A stretch of DNA of 64,000 bases from Nageia nagi. Lineage: Eukaryota; Pinophyta. The stretch spans positions 22,444,001 to 22,508,000 of the forward strand of contig JBITNC010000002.1 of the NCBI GenBank assembly GCA_050084985.1, written 5' to 3'. A program made the translations under genes and the position numbers. The notes under the pieces were generated by a model. The model searched no databases, had not been told where the DNA came from, and saw only the letters and a list, made by a program, of their open reading frames with translations. Of this stretch, positions 25,436-37,239 are shown one piece after another (within the stretch, counting starts at the first letter, position 1; every line of letters begins with the position of its first letter).

Positions 25436-26346
25436 TGTAGTAGACATAGTTTTCTTTTTCCCCTTTCCTTTGTTCTTTTCAGAATCATTATTACTATTAT
25501 TATTGGAAGCATTTTTCTTTTTCCCTTCCTTAATGAATTTTCCCCTTTCTTCTAAGTGAGTGGCTTGTACACAAACTTTATCCAAATTATTTGGATCAAA
25601 CATCAATATTGTATGCCTGAAATAATTATGCAAACCACCAATATTCTTAAGAAGAGTATCTTGGGAATCAAGAGGAATACCTAGCATTACAACTCTTCTT
25701 CGGAATTCTGTAGTGTACTTTTGCACACTTTGCCCTTTGCCTTGATGAAAAGTTTGCCATTCCATGACTGCCTTTTGTTGATAAGCCAAAGGATAAAACT
25801 GATTTCTAAGCATTGTACAAAATGGGTCAAAGAAGCAATACAAGCTTGAATTGATTCATTCTTACTTTGCAAACAACTTTCCCACCAAACAAGTGCATCA
25901 CCACTCATTTTAAGAGTTGCTAATTGGATTTTATCCTCATCTCTTACAATTCTTTGAATTCTATAATATACTTCAATTTGTTTAATCCAATGGTCTAACT
26001 TCTCAGCATTCACTTCTCCAATAAAAGTAGGCAAATCAAACTTAACTTCCAATTTCAAAGGAGAACTTTGAAAAACACTATGTGTAACATCATTGTCAAT
26101 TTTATTACATTCACTAGTTTCACCTTCATTTTTCGTGTATTGTTGTTCTTGAAAATGTTGGAATTGTAGAGACATCTTCTGGAACATTGTGGAGAGATCA
26201 GCAATTTGCTTTTCCACATTAGACCCTCCTTCATTGGCCATGGCTCCAAGCTCTCTTTTCTTCTTTAGCCAAACTCTAGAACCAATTTCTAGATCCTCTT
26301 CCATAAATTCTCCTTCTCCTTTCTTGCTTTGTGACCTGGTATACAT
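25436..26346 (-). pseudogene. Gypsy gag, frameshifted
   Basis: Gag packages the element RNA. The start MYTRSQSKKGEGEF (26346) is the likely initiator; an ATG 36 bases upstream is also in frame. A retrotransposon gag domain is seen: FDLPTFIGEVNAEKLDHWIK, then QLATLKMSGDALVWWESCL (about 25870-26050). A frameshift at about 25820-25835 moves the reading into a second frame, which continues FCTMLRNQFYPLAYQQKAVM and EWQTFHQGKGQSVQKYTTEF. The tail is Lys/Asn-rich and ends at a stop at 25433-25435, after which the knuckle is found in the same frame. Confidence 0.88.
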
Positions 26347-26411
26347 GCAAGAACACTTTCCAAACACCAACAACAATCTCAAAAATATAGGTTATCCTAA
26401 TGATTTCAACT

Positions 26412-26423
26412 GCTCTGATACCA
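26412..26423 (-). other. Gypsy primer-binding site
   Basis: Reverse strand reads TGGTATCAGAGC, the complement of the 3' end of initiator tRNA-Met, four bases inside the 5' LTR end. This fixes orientation. Confidence 0.9.
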
Positions 26424-26427
26424 AAAT

Positions 26428-27597
26428 TGATCCATAAACTAAAATATTAAAATTTCAATTTAACCTTTTTCTTAGAATCAATTCACACTTAAAATAATTA
26501 AGTACTTGTAAAGGAAAATTAGGAACAAATTTGTAAACATAGAGAAGAGAAACGCATTCACCATAGAAAGAGACAAGCAAAATTTATCCTGGTTCACCCA
26601 GTGTGGGATACATTCAGCTCAAAAGCTCTCTACTATCAATGGGTGGAATCACTTTACAAGGCCTCCATGGTCCTTCAAAACCTCCTCTCACATTCACAAC
26701 ACACTCACAGCTCTAAAAATCACAACAAGAACTGAAAACACTTTCCTAAAATCCTCCTTTTTTTCACGTCCAATTTGCTCCCCTTTTATACAATTTTGGG
26801 GGCTAAAACTGGAGAGTATTACAACTAGGAAATTTGATAAAAAAAACTATTTTTAGATACCCATTAACCTCCTTGATCTTCCTATCAAATTTGGGCTCAA
26901 ATGGTTGTAAAAATCTCCCAAAAATGAGCTCTGAAATCAAAATAATACGCTCTTTGGACTATTTCAGGTTGATAGAATTAACTCAGCCTAATAATAGGAC
27001 CTTAAGTGAATCAAAAATCACCATAAACCTTTGAAAATACCAAAATATGTTAAAAAAAACTTAAAATTGGCAGGTGCACTCTGGTGGCGACATATGGCAG
27101 ACGGTTAGGCTGGCATGGCAGTTTGGCTGGCCTGGGTGAATGGTCTCACAGTCTGGTTGGTGGTCTTGTTCACATGGGTAGTCAAACACGGTCTACACAT
27201 GGGCGGTCTGGCCTTGGTTGGCATCCACATTATTTATCTGGTGGCTTGGCTTAGTTGGCGGGTGGATGGGGCGTGGGCGGCTCTACACGCGACACTTGAC
27301 CTCCATGTAGATAGTCAACCTTCCATGCATGCCTCCTCCGACATGGTCCGATGGGTCCCCTCTCCAATGGTTACCAATACATTTGAATTTTTTTTTAATC
27401 TTTTTTTTTTAATTTTTAATTTTTTAAATTTTTTTATTTTTTTCAAAATACTCAAATTGAATTAATACCATATCTTCCACATACAAACTCGGATTCACGA
27501 TCCGAAAGAAGTGTCAGAAAGCTAAAGATAAGAAGATCACAATGAACACACTAAAATGGAGATTACTAAATGTTGAAGGGATCCAAATTTTGGATCA
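26428..27597 (-). repeat. Gypsy 5' LTR
   Basis: 1170 bp partner of 20596-21773 with the same TGATCC/GGATCA ends and GC-rich U3 (about 27070-27360). On the reverse strand its first 19 bases form a near-perfect palindrome around AAATTT. Confidence 0.95.
26783..26790 (-). promoter_or_regulatory. TATA box in gypsy 5' LTR
   Basis: Reverse strand TATAAAAG, the likely core promoter for the genomic transcript of the element. Confidence 0.6.
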
Positions 27598-27602
27598 CAA
27601 GT

Positions 27603-29960
27603 AGCATTAGAGAAACAATCGTGGCTATTTGGGGTGAGAATGATACATATCATATATATAGTAATAATGAGTATCAATTTTTATGGTAACCTTTTTGCAA
27701 TTTTTTTCTATCTATTTAAACCTATCAAATCAATACTTATAATTTTGTAAAATAGATTTAAGAATTGTATGTTGAGATAATTATCTTGCTAGGAAGGGAT
27801 TGCAACATGATGCATTTTCAGCAATACCTTGAATAGACACAAATCACCCTTCAAAACCAAAATCAACCCATCAAGAGATTAGTCCAATTATATTTTCCAA
27901 ATTAAGGAGATTGTAACATTATGCATCTTCAACAAACACATTTTATGGATCTATATCCAAGCTACTTGGTAGGAGAAGACACTTTCCTAAGTAGTCACAC
28001 TAGTGAAATTCACCAACATCTATAAGACTAGTTTTAAGAGAAGAAACATTGATATAAAATTAAAAGAAGAGTATTTTGATCAGCTCACACTAACAAACCA
28101 TGAATGAAGTAACAAATTCTATGTTGATCATAATAATGATGTAAATATCACAAAGGTAGTATATGAATACTAAAATATCTAAAGAACAAATGAACCAATT
28201 TGAAGATAAAGTGTAAGAGAAAAGAGCTTATTCATTAGGGAGATATGGACTCTATTGAGTGATATTATTCATTAGGGAGAAAGTAATATCATCAAGGAAG
28301 AAGAACAAAATCATGTAACAAGGGAGGAAAGCAAATTACAAAAATAATTTCTCAAGCAAAGGATAAAAGGTGTGTCTCTTTTAATGAATCTAAGTCCAAA
28401 ACTAATTAGGCAATTTATATATATATATATATATAATTTTCTAATATAAAATCCCCCAAGTTAGACAAGGAATTTTGATGGTAAATATCCAAAAGGATGA
28501 TTTAGATTAATGAATAGGACTATAACAAGGAAGGGCATTTTTAATACTCAATTACTTGGAAAAGGATGCTTGGCAATCTATTTGTTTGAAGTTGAAACAT
28601 TGTGAAGATACATCAAATTAGAAAAAAAATTGAAATTATTTGTGCAATGTTTGATACTATTAACAATGATACATGATGCTATTGTTTTATCATAACTAAC
28701 CAAGATTACTAGAAGAATTTGGCTTGTAATTTATCAAATTAGATAATAATGTGTGTAGCATTCTAAGGGAGGCACTATTGTTTGTATTTTTTTAAAGGCT
28801 CAAGTAGAATACTAGGAAGAAAGCAAACATGTGTGAACCTCAAACATGGGAAGAAACACTCATCAAGGAAAAAATAATTATAACTAAAATTATGACTAAA
28901 TATTAACCACCCTTCATTTTTCTATGGCCAATATTAAGAAAGGAGAAGAGAAAGCATTTGGAATTCAAGAAGCAAAGTGGACGAAAGATGAGCTAAAGGA
29001 ATTTAGTTTAGATGCAATGAAAAAGAGAGAAAGGGATATAAATACTCCATGTAATATATAATTCATAGGGATAAGTCAAATCAATAAGAACACAAAAAAG
29101 AGAAATATGGAAGACAAAGTAGCAACAATTTCACTCCATGAATTGGCCAAAATCAAATTACCATGCACTCTCATATAATGTCGTACATTATATCAAGTAT
29201 AACAATTAGCAATTCTTATTAAAAATTGTAACATATAATTTTATCAATAGTTCACACTCTAAGAAATTGAATTACTTTGTGCATCTAATTAAGAACTTCA
29301 ATGAGAAAATATGCCATGCAAAGGTATGTTCCATAATGTTAAATCCATGGGTGATGATACTCACTCTATAAATATTACATTATGAATGTAATAAAAGCAA
29401 ATGTAGTACTAAGTGCAATGGTTGAAAGCCTAGGAGATTTTCTATGAATATTAAGGAAATGTATTGAAAATTTGAGGTGATTGAAGAAAATTTAATTAAG
29501 GAAACAAAGGGACCACACCCATAAATTATAAGTCCAAATCATATGCAAAAACTTATCAAGGATGGCATAGAGGTAGTAGTATAACTATTTGCAATGGGGA
29601 TGATAAATGAAGAGTAAGAGCTAGTAGAAGATCTACCATAAAATCTTTCAACCACCATAAGGATTATCTTCATAACAAACTCATGATTATGCCATAAACC
29701 TAGCTCTAGGAAATGAAATCCCCCACATTAGGCTACAAAAATATGTATTTAGTAAAAAAAGTGAGCTAAAATAACTAGTTCAAGAACTATTAGAGTATGA
29801 TGTCATATGACCATGAGAATTCCACACTAAACAATTATTTAGGCAAAAAAGAATAAAATAATGCTCAATTATATGGGTGGATAATTAAACCCTAAAAGAG
29901 CATCACAATAATAATCAAATAAGAACATGATCAAAATTTCCTCATATGGCATTGAGGAGG
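27603..29960. other. AT-rich spacer
   Basis: No gene recognised on either strand. TTATTCATTAGGGAGA appears twice at about 28228-28280. A (TA)n run occupies about 28415-28435. The last bases, ATTGAGGAGG, look like a polypurine tract before the LTR-like block, so the left part may be the unreadable interior of an old element. Confidence 0.5.
28415..28435. repeat. (TA)n microsatellite
   Basis: About ten uninterrupted TA units. Confidence 0.9.
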
Positions 29961-30516
29961 TGTTAGAACTAATAATGTTATTTAGGGTATGTCTAAATTA
30001 ATATGCTTATGCATATTAATACCCAAATAATATTGCTCATTATATCATAAAGAGGTTCATGTATAGTAGGTGGAATAGTGTTATCCACTCAACATTAAAC
30101 TATTAAGTAATTTTATATTACTAACTCATGGTTAACTAACCATTTATGGTTAGGTTTGTTAAATACCTAAGGTTAGTTATAAGTCCTATAAAGGGAACTT
30201 ATGCTATGAAGAAATGTAATGAACTTAGTGTAGGATTTAGTAGGAGAAATGTAGTGTGAAGCTAAGCTAGGAAGTTCTTAGAGCATACAAGCTATGCTTG
30301 ATGCTATGGAAAGAATTCATTGAATGATCCATTTATGTACATATTGCTTGAGAGAATTTAAGATAAGGAGACCTTTAAAGTGGATGTACTCCCATAGATG
30401 GAAGAACAATTATACTTCTTGTGTATTCTCATTGTGCATGAAATTATGTTTCTTGTGTTGAAGATGTATGGAATCTTTCAAGGTGATCTTGGTTATGGAA
30501 TCCTTTAATTCCATCA
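29961..30516 (+). mobile_element. LTR-like block (probable copia LTR)
   Basis: It starts TGTTAGAACT after the purine run GAGGAGG and ends AATTCCATCA, the same end as the LTR at 52834-53322. It has CCTATAAAGGG in the TATA position (about 30184) and the motif GTGGATGTACTCCC followed by GGAAGAAC, which the nearby copia LTRs share. No target duplication is clear and no partner LTR is in the window. Confidence 0.55.
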
Positions 30517-31164
30517 TGAGGATGGGTAGTGGGGCACACCTAGTAACAAATTTATTACCCTTGCATTGGATCTCACATTTAGGCTTTCATTTCTATGACT
30601 AATAAATGCAAGATTATTAGAGAGTGTGAACCCCATTAAGGTGTTGTTGGGTACTCACATGTGTTAGCCTATACTCCATTGAATTCTCTTGGTGAAGTGT
30701 TTAGATAGACATAGTGAAGTCATTCCTCTAAAAAAAGGTAGGTAACTCTAGTATACCTTATTAGGGTTTTTTTGTACTATGTTGGTGAGCTTTTAAGGGC
30801 TAGAACCAACATCTATGTCACTACTGCAATACCAATGACATGTTTAGAGAGGACATACCCTACCTATATAGACATCAACTAGAAGTACCTATAACTAAAA
30901 ACAAAAATCTTTTCATTTTATGTGATGTAACCATAATTTTTGGATTATGTGATGTAACCATAACTATTGGATTACATAATAATATGTTTTAATCCTAGTT
31001 GTTACTTAATCACCACAATAATAGTCTAGTATTACATATCAAAAAGGAGTTAAGCACATGGCCCTAGTTCTCATAAATACTTATATGCTATTAAATATAA
31101 AATTGATGTAAAGTCTAGCTTAACACTCAATACTCTTCCTTAATTTATAATTAAGTGGCTAATA
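30517..31164. other. Spacer
   Basis: No coding remnant recognised. It may hold the 3' untranslated part or LTR of the reverse-strand copia pol that begins at 31165. Confidence 0.4.
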
Positions 31165-32185
31165 TCTAGTGGGCAAGGTAAAAGTACCATTAGTCCAGCA
31201 TTCTTCCTTGATGGTAGCTTTCTTGAAGTCTTATGCATAACAATCATATATCTCAAGTGAAAAAAACTATTGTTTGACAATGATTTAGAGAAGATATCAA
31301 CTAATTGATCATTATTAAGAATATATTATATATCAATCTCACCATTATGCATTAATTCATGAGTTCAGCATATATCAATATCAATGTGATTTGATCATTG
31401 ACAAAGATTTGGATTCTTGAACATATGAATGATACTCTAATTATTGACACATAGCATGATACAATCCATCCTATTTTAAATCAAGCTACTTAAGTAGATG
31501 ATGCATCCATTGAAGATGATATCTCATTATCAAATAAGCTCAATACTTAGTATTCATAACAAACTTAGATACTACACCTTTTCGATACATTTAACATGAC
31601 CATCTCTAAAGATAAATATGTACCCTAAAGTAAAGCATCTCTTATCCTCATTATATCTATTGGAATTTGAATACTCAACTAACTTGGGCATGTTATCTCT
31701 CCCATATATAATACCTATTTAATTGTCCCCTTTATATACCTCAAAATCCAACTTACTATCATCTAATTACTTTGTAATAGATCATGTACCTAATCACACA
31801 TCTAATTGCAAAAACAATATATGATTTATTATGGATAAAATATAATAAACTATCAATAATGAATGATAAAAAGATGTATTAACTACTGTATCATCTAAAA
31901 AGGTCTTTAAAATCTTTTTTTTTTCCTTCATCTTGAATTTCTTTATGAGGCCCATGGCGTGTTTAGGTTGTGAAATAAGAATACCATCACTCATTTGCAA
32001 TACTTGTAGGCCAAAATATTTGTGTGAAAAACCAAGATCAATCATCTCAAAATAATTTATCAACCTACTCTTCATGCCTTTAATTTTTGTAGGGAAATCT
32101 CTTATTAGAATTAAGTCATCCACAAATAGAAAAATAATGACAAATTACACATGTGTCTATCTTGTATACACATTTTTCTCCATCA
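31165..32185 (-). pseudogene. Level-3 copia pol, 3' part (RT end, RNase H)
   Basis: On the reverse strand, from the right: RT palm end with VDDLIL-type motif (MDDLILIRDF), FEMIDLGFSHKYFGLQVLQM and GILISQPKHAMGLIKKFKM (32123-31930); then RNase H remnants with KLVEYSNSN (about 31665) and the tail HIDIDIC, DQLVDIFSKSLS and LPSRKNAG down to about 31170. Stops and frame changes are frequent. Its upstream half continues across the level-2 element at 48235-48600. Confidence 0.8.
32181..32185. other. Target duplication CATCA, left copy
   Basis: Matches 48235-48239 directly after the right LTR of the level-2 copia element. Confidence 0.9.
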
Positions 32186-32687
32186 TGTTGGAATGTATAA
32201 TGCATTATTGTAAAGGTTTGTATTAAATCCTCTATGTAAGTTCATTAATATTTAAGGGTATCATTTGATACCTTAAGTATTTAAGTGAATATGATAATGT
32301 AACTTGTCCTACACTCCATTTCATGAGCATGCCCCTTTGGTAAAAGGATGTGCATGTCATACTCTTGTACATTGGATAAAAGGGTGATCCAAAGAGGGAT
32401 TTTGGCCTATAAATATAAGGCTCCCTCTTTGTGATTACACACCAATTTAAGGAGTAAAGTTATGCTATAGGATAGAAGTGTAGGAGTTGATATTATGAGG
32501 ATTGTAAGAGAGTTGTATTTGTGATTGAAGTAAAGATCTAATTAGTGGATGTACTCCTAGTTGGAGGAACCATTTACATATTGTGTTATCTTTGTGAGAT
32601 TGCTTTGTACGATAGTTAGATGTGAATTGAGAGCTTTCATGTGATCTTGGTTGATTAGGAATTATCTTGTTAGTGTTAGTTCCTTCA
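32186..32687 (+). repeat. Level-2 copia 5' LTR
   Basis: 502 bp, TGTTGGAATG...GTTCCTTCA. It has a U3 hairpin at about 32245-32290 (CTTAAGG arms around GTATC/GATAC) and TATAAATATAAGG as core promoter at about 32411. Confidence 0.95.
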
Positions 32688-32690
32688 ATT

Positions 32691-32702
32691 TGGTATCAGA
32701 GC
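32691..32702 (+). other. Level-2 copia primer-binding site
   Basis: TGGTATCAGAGC, complementary to initiator tRNA-Met, three bases after the 5' LTR. Confidence 0.9.
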
Positions 32703-33171
32703 ATTACTTGGAGGCTCTTCTTCTCACATACTTGGAGACTCTTCATCTTTGGAGGTTCACCTTCATTCTTGTGAGGTAAAATAAAGTGAAGGTATAACCT
32801 CCTACTCTCTTTTTTTATTAAGTTCATTATGATACTAACATATTTTTGTGTTAGAATATGCTTACAAGTAGCAAATGATGTAATTTTTTGTTTATACTAA
32901 CTTCTTTATGTTGGTTGCAATTTTTTACAAAATTACATAGTATATTGCTATAATTTTTAGAATATTAAAAGAATTTATTATACAAAAATTACATTTTTTA
33001 TGCTATTTGTTGTTGAAATAAAAAAAGCAAGAGGCTTTATTTTATGAAAGGGAATTTTTTAAGGTGATAAGTATTTTTTACTCTAAAATGAAGAGATTTT
33101 TTAATGAGGGGGCTTTATTTTTAAACATTTCTATCAAAAAAAATAAAATAAAAGGGGGACCTTTTAATATA

Positions 33172-33188
33172 TGTGTGTGTGTGTGTGT
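33172..33188. repeat. (TG)n microsatellite
   Basis: About eight TG units after TATA. Confidence 0.85.
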
Positions 33189-35228
33189 AAAAATTTCAAC
33201 TTAAAAGGAAGCTTTTTTAAGGGAACTTTAAATATAAATGTTTACATTTTTATGGGATTTGATTTTTTTAAAATAATAATAGAATAATTTTTTATTTTCA
33301 AATAAAATCAAAGTAATAAAAAAAAGGAAGGCATCCATCACCTAGGTGACCTACGCCTCCTCCATCCCACCATTGGTAATAACCGCTCCCACTTGCAACC
33401 ACCATAGTTGTTATCCTTCTAATGGAACTGATCAAGAGGGGGTCCTTCCTCATTACTCCTAGCCCTTTCAGCATATTTTTTATATGCATATCCTGCAAAA
33501 TAGGGCCACACAACTTGACCATATTCTCTTTTCCCTACCATTTAGAGTCGATGGTAGATGGAGGAATCACTCTCCCTTATGCTCACTAGCTCACATGGGC
33601 ACTTTTTGGCTGCCTAATGTTCTCCCTAGCCCTCTACAATGCTTCCATGCAAAGTGTGACTATTTGTGCTTCTAAACCCCATCATGAGCTTTTTTGTCAT
33701 ACACCCATATCAACCCATCACCCTATTGCAACCTTTTTAGAACCTACCTCCTTAATGGGATTCTCATTACACACTATTGCCACACTAAGTGATCCCTTCT
33801 ACCCTTCCCTCACATTGCATGACTCATGACCTCCAACTTGCCTTCATCAACCAATCTAAGCACTTTGGTTCTTTGGCCACCATCATCAGTCTTCCTACCC
33901 GATCTACCTATGTGGGCACTTTAGCTCACTTATCTATCTCAAACCAATTGATCTTATCATTGAAATACCATTGTGATTAAATTGAGAGGCATTTTTTTTG
34001 GTCAATAATTTTTTGTGTGATTACTTGCAAGTCAATTTTCTTTTAGGCCATCATGCCATTAAATGTGCATTGAGTGAAGTATGGGTCTCCATTATGCTTT
34101 TAATTTTTTGTAGTAGGAAGGGTGATCTTCAAGTTTCACATTTATTACATTATCCCCTCATAATCATTTCCTATTATGTTTTGAAGAGAATTTTTTATTT
34201 TAAATGATAAAGGGGGGAGTACTTCAAATTTTTAAATTGAATGGGGGTGTTCTCTTTAACCCTTATGAAAGGGTAAATGTTTTAAGGGGGAGAGAAAATT
34301 CTTTAAGTTTGGATTTTTCTTAGTATTAAAGAAAAAATCTTTTTCCTCTATGGTAAAATTGCTAAGAGAGAGGGTAAATTATTTTAAATGTTAAAAAGGA
34401 GGAATTTTTGTGAATTTCTTTACTTAAAATCTTTTGATCCTTTATGATTAAAATACATTTGTTATCACTTTGAAACCTTTATATTTTATATGCTTAGGAC
34501 TTGATTTTTTTTCCCTTTCTTTCTGACTTAATTTTTTTTCCCTTTCTTTCTAACTTAATGCATGTTTAAGGACTTAAATTATAATTTTAAGTTAAAATAT
34601 GCATGCTTATTAAGTTAATGATGCATTTTGTTTGCTTAATGCTTAAAGCTTAATTTTTTAATGCATGCTCAAGAACTTAAATTTTTAAGTTTATGCTTAG
34701 AACTTAAAAATTTTAAATAATAAAGCATGCTTAGTACATAAGTTGGAATAATGTATGTTTATTACTAAAGTTATGATGCTTTTTACTTATGGGAATGTTG
34801 CATGGTATATTTGATGGGATATCTTCAAGTTATGCATGTTTATGCTTGAGTATTTAGTTTATGCTTAAGTATTTATTCCTTATGCAAAGTTAATAAATAA
34901 ACTTATCCAAAAATAGGAATGATGTAAAGATGTCCTTTAGGGGTTGGTAAACAAAATCCATTGGACACTTAGGTTTCAAATTGAATAGATGATGTTTTAT
35001 TTATGCTCCTTACTATATTTCATTTTTTTCTTATGCAAACAAAAATACAAACATTGATATGAGCAACCCCCTAAAATAACACATTTGCACATACATTCAC
35101 AACATGACTTGTTTGGGGAGATATGAGGTGAGGACAGGTAGACTGGAGCCTTTAAGTTCGACAATCCAAGTGGTCAAAAGTTTATACTTCTTAATTGCCC
35201 CTAAGCCCTCTGTTGGTATGGACATAAC

Positions 35229-35233
35229 TCTAT
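35229..35233. other. Target duplication TCTAT, left copy
   Basis: Matches 42500-42504 directly after the right LTR of the level-1 copia element. Confidence 0.92.
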
Positions 35234-35741
35234 TGTTAGAATTTGTAATGAAATATTGTGAATATCTAGACTCCTTGTAAATTCAATTAATCACTTAAGG
35301 GTATGTAGATACCTTAAGTGATTAATAGAATTCTTTAATGTATAGACTTTGACTTTACCAAAGGAGTTAGTTGGTAGGTTGAAGTTTGGTGGTACATTTA
35401 ATGTAACCCTAACCTTACCCTTGGGTTAAAGGAAGGTTAGGGAGGTGCTCTCAACCTATAAATAGAGGGCCTCTCCTCATGTAAACATATCTAAGTTTTG
35501 AGTAAGATTACTCTACTTGGTTGTGTAGGAGAGAGCTAGAGAATAGTTGTAAGAGAGACATAGATTTGAGAATAAGAGAACTAGTTGTGGATGTACTCCC
35601 AAGGAGGGAGGAACCACATTATATTGGTGTCATATTGTGTGAATGATGTTCTTAGAATTATAGAAGTGTTATCTTGTGTACACTTGAGTTTCCTAGTCTA
35701 AGGTCCTAGAGGATTTGTTTAGATCTAGTTCAAATCCTTCA
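35234..35741 (+). repeat. Level-1 copia 5' LTR
   Basis: 508 bp, TGTTAGAATT...AATCCTTCA. U3 carries a hairpin at 35286-35326 with 18-base arms and one bulge. Confidence 0.97.
35457..35465 (+). promoter_or_regulatory. Level-1 copia LTR TATA box
   Basis: TATAAATAG followed by AGGGCCTCTCC. The same box is at 42215-42223 in the 3' LTR. Confidence 0.75.
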
Positions 35742-35743
35742 AT

Positions 35744-35755
35744 TGGTATCAGAGA
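35744..35755 (+). other. Level-1 copia primer-binding site, LTR-adjacent copy
   Basis: TGGTATCAGAGA, two bases after the LTR; the last base departs from the TGGTATCAGAGC used by the other elements here. A perfect copy lies 123 bp downstream. Confidence 0.85.
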
Positions 35756-35866
35756 CTTGGTGTGGAAGTTTTTTTTGGTGTGGAAGCTCTTATTCCTTCA
35801 ATTTTAAGGTCTTGGTGAGGTAAATTCAAGAGAAGGTATAACCTCCTTCATATAATCTCCTTCAAT

Positions 35867-35878
35867 TGGTATCAGAGC
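35867..35878 (+). other. Level-1 copia second primer-binding site
   Basis: A perfect TGGTATCAGAGC preceded by CTCCTTCAAT, which also repeats the last bases of the LTR. The leader thus holds the LTR-end/primer-site junction twice. Confidence 0.85.
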
Positions 35879-37239
35879 AACGTATCTTTTGGTGGAAGAA
35901 CAAGGGGGGTTCATATTTTTTCCACCTACTAAGCATTTAATGATTATTGACTCAGGCTATTTTTTTAGTTCATAAGGTAGACAAAGCATTCCAAACCATT
36001 TAAAAATTGGGGTATGGGTCTCCTCTTACCACTTGCACACTTATTCTTCTTAGGTATTTTTTTACTTGCTTCCAAGTCAATTGCTCCATTAAATGCCCTT
36101 AGGAGTACTTAGACTATTTCTCATCTTTTCCTCCACATTGCATGTTTTTAAATTAACTGCATATGCACTCTCTAAGCATGGTTAAAAGGGATAAAACTTT
36201 AAGTAACAAAGGGGGGGCCTTGGTATAATTTTTTTTTTACTTAAAATTTTATCTAGTGCATGTATCTTATTTGAAGACTAAAACATGCTTAGGACTTAAA
36301 TTTTTAATGCATGATGCATGCTTACTTAAATTTTAAGTCATGATAGAATGCATGTTATAAGTATGCTTAGGACTTAAATTTTTAATGCATGATGCATGCT
36401 TACTTAAATTTTTAAGTCATGATACAATGCATGTTATGAATTAAATACTAAGTAGGACTTAGTTCTTTGTTTAATTCATTAAGTGCTTGAATAAAGTGAG
36501 AAAAATATGAACAATGTAAAATTCCTTTAGGGGTTAGAACAAAACCCATTGGACTCAATTTTTTGACCTCTTAAGGTTTCAAATTAGTGTGGATGGAGTT
36601 TTTTTCACCTTACTTTATATTTTTTGCACATTTGCTTATACTTGCAATACGCAAAAATGTGAAAAGGAACCCCTAAAATGAATACATCCGCACGTATTTT
36701 TCACAACATGACTTGTTTGGGGAGCCATGAGGTGAGGACAGGGCAGACTGGAGCCCTTTTAGTCCGAAGAACCAAGTGGTGGTAAGTCCGTCTTAATTGC
36801 TCCTAAGACCTCTGTTGGATTGGACATAACTCTATTAGGTGGCAGGCATGTGTGTAGTGATACCACATGTCCGCACGTCCATTCAGGGATTATCCTGATA
36901 ACCTAGGAGGAAAACTGAAACCCTTAATCAAGATAATTAAAATGGCCGGTCCAAGATACGTCGGATCCTTGGAAAATAGTAAGTACTTCTCCTTGTGAGA
37001 GTATATCACTGACCAAGGTGAACTGGTTGAGGACTGGTAGTACCTGGGCTCCACCTTGCGAGCATCCAGGTGAAGGCCTAATTCTATACAAGAAAACAAC
37101 CCCAACTTTATCCTTCTATGGATCATGGTTAATGAGTTTACACATGTGGGACATGTTTGCTTATTAGGTGTTTTATATGTATAGATGAAAATTGTAAAAG
37201 TTTACATTCTTATTGCATATTCATTTGTTTTTTGTAGCA
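35879..37239 (+). other. Level-1 copia leader
   Basis: Untranslated leader with many short upstream ATGs. A 78 bp unit is tandemly repeated at 36285-36362 and 36363-36440. The block 36660-37126 matches the level-2 leader on both sides of the insertion. The last bases before the gag ATG, a T-rich run ending TTTTTTGTAG/CA, look like a 3' splice site. The reverse-strand frame at 36890-37126 is not a gene. Confidence 0.75.
36285..36440 (+). repeat. Two 78 bp tandem units in copia leader
   Basis: Each unit starts ATGCTTAGGACTTAAA and contains ATGCATGATGCATGC. The copies are nearly identical. Confidence 0.9.

Larger units (their letters stand above)
20596..27597 (-). mobile_element. Ty3/gypsy LTR retrotransposon, complete but inactive
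   Basis: A 7.0 kb element on the reverse strand, bounded by two long LTRs and flanked by the 5 bp target duplication CAAGT (20591-20595 and 27598-27602). Primer-binding site and polypurine tract are in place. Gene order gag, protease, reverse transcriptase, RNase H, integrase is that of Ty3/gypsy. Frameshifts, stops and small duplications in gag and pol make it non-autonomous. It landed 47 bp from the end of the copia solo LTR at 20045-20548. Confidence 0.95.
32703..35233 (+). other. Level-2 copia leader, first part
   Basis: Untranslated leader of about 2.5 kb. It contains a (TG)n run at about 33172-33188 and a C-rich, GC-richer island at about 33320-33980 with several short frames in both strands (33298-33522 reverse; 33484-33829 forward) that match no family I know. 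The last part (about 35050-35233) resembles the level-1 leader at 36660-36838, including ACATGACTTGTTTGGGGAG and GGACATAACTCTAT. Confidence 0.7.

Noticed and set aside
30517-30810. Longer LTR ending at the AACA near 30810
   Set aside because: The shorter end at 30516 (AATTCCATCA) matches a second LTR in this window; the longer version has no partner and no target duplication.
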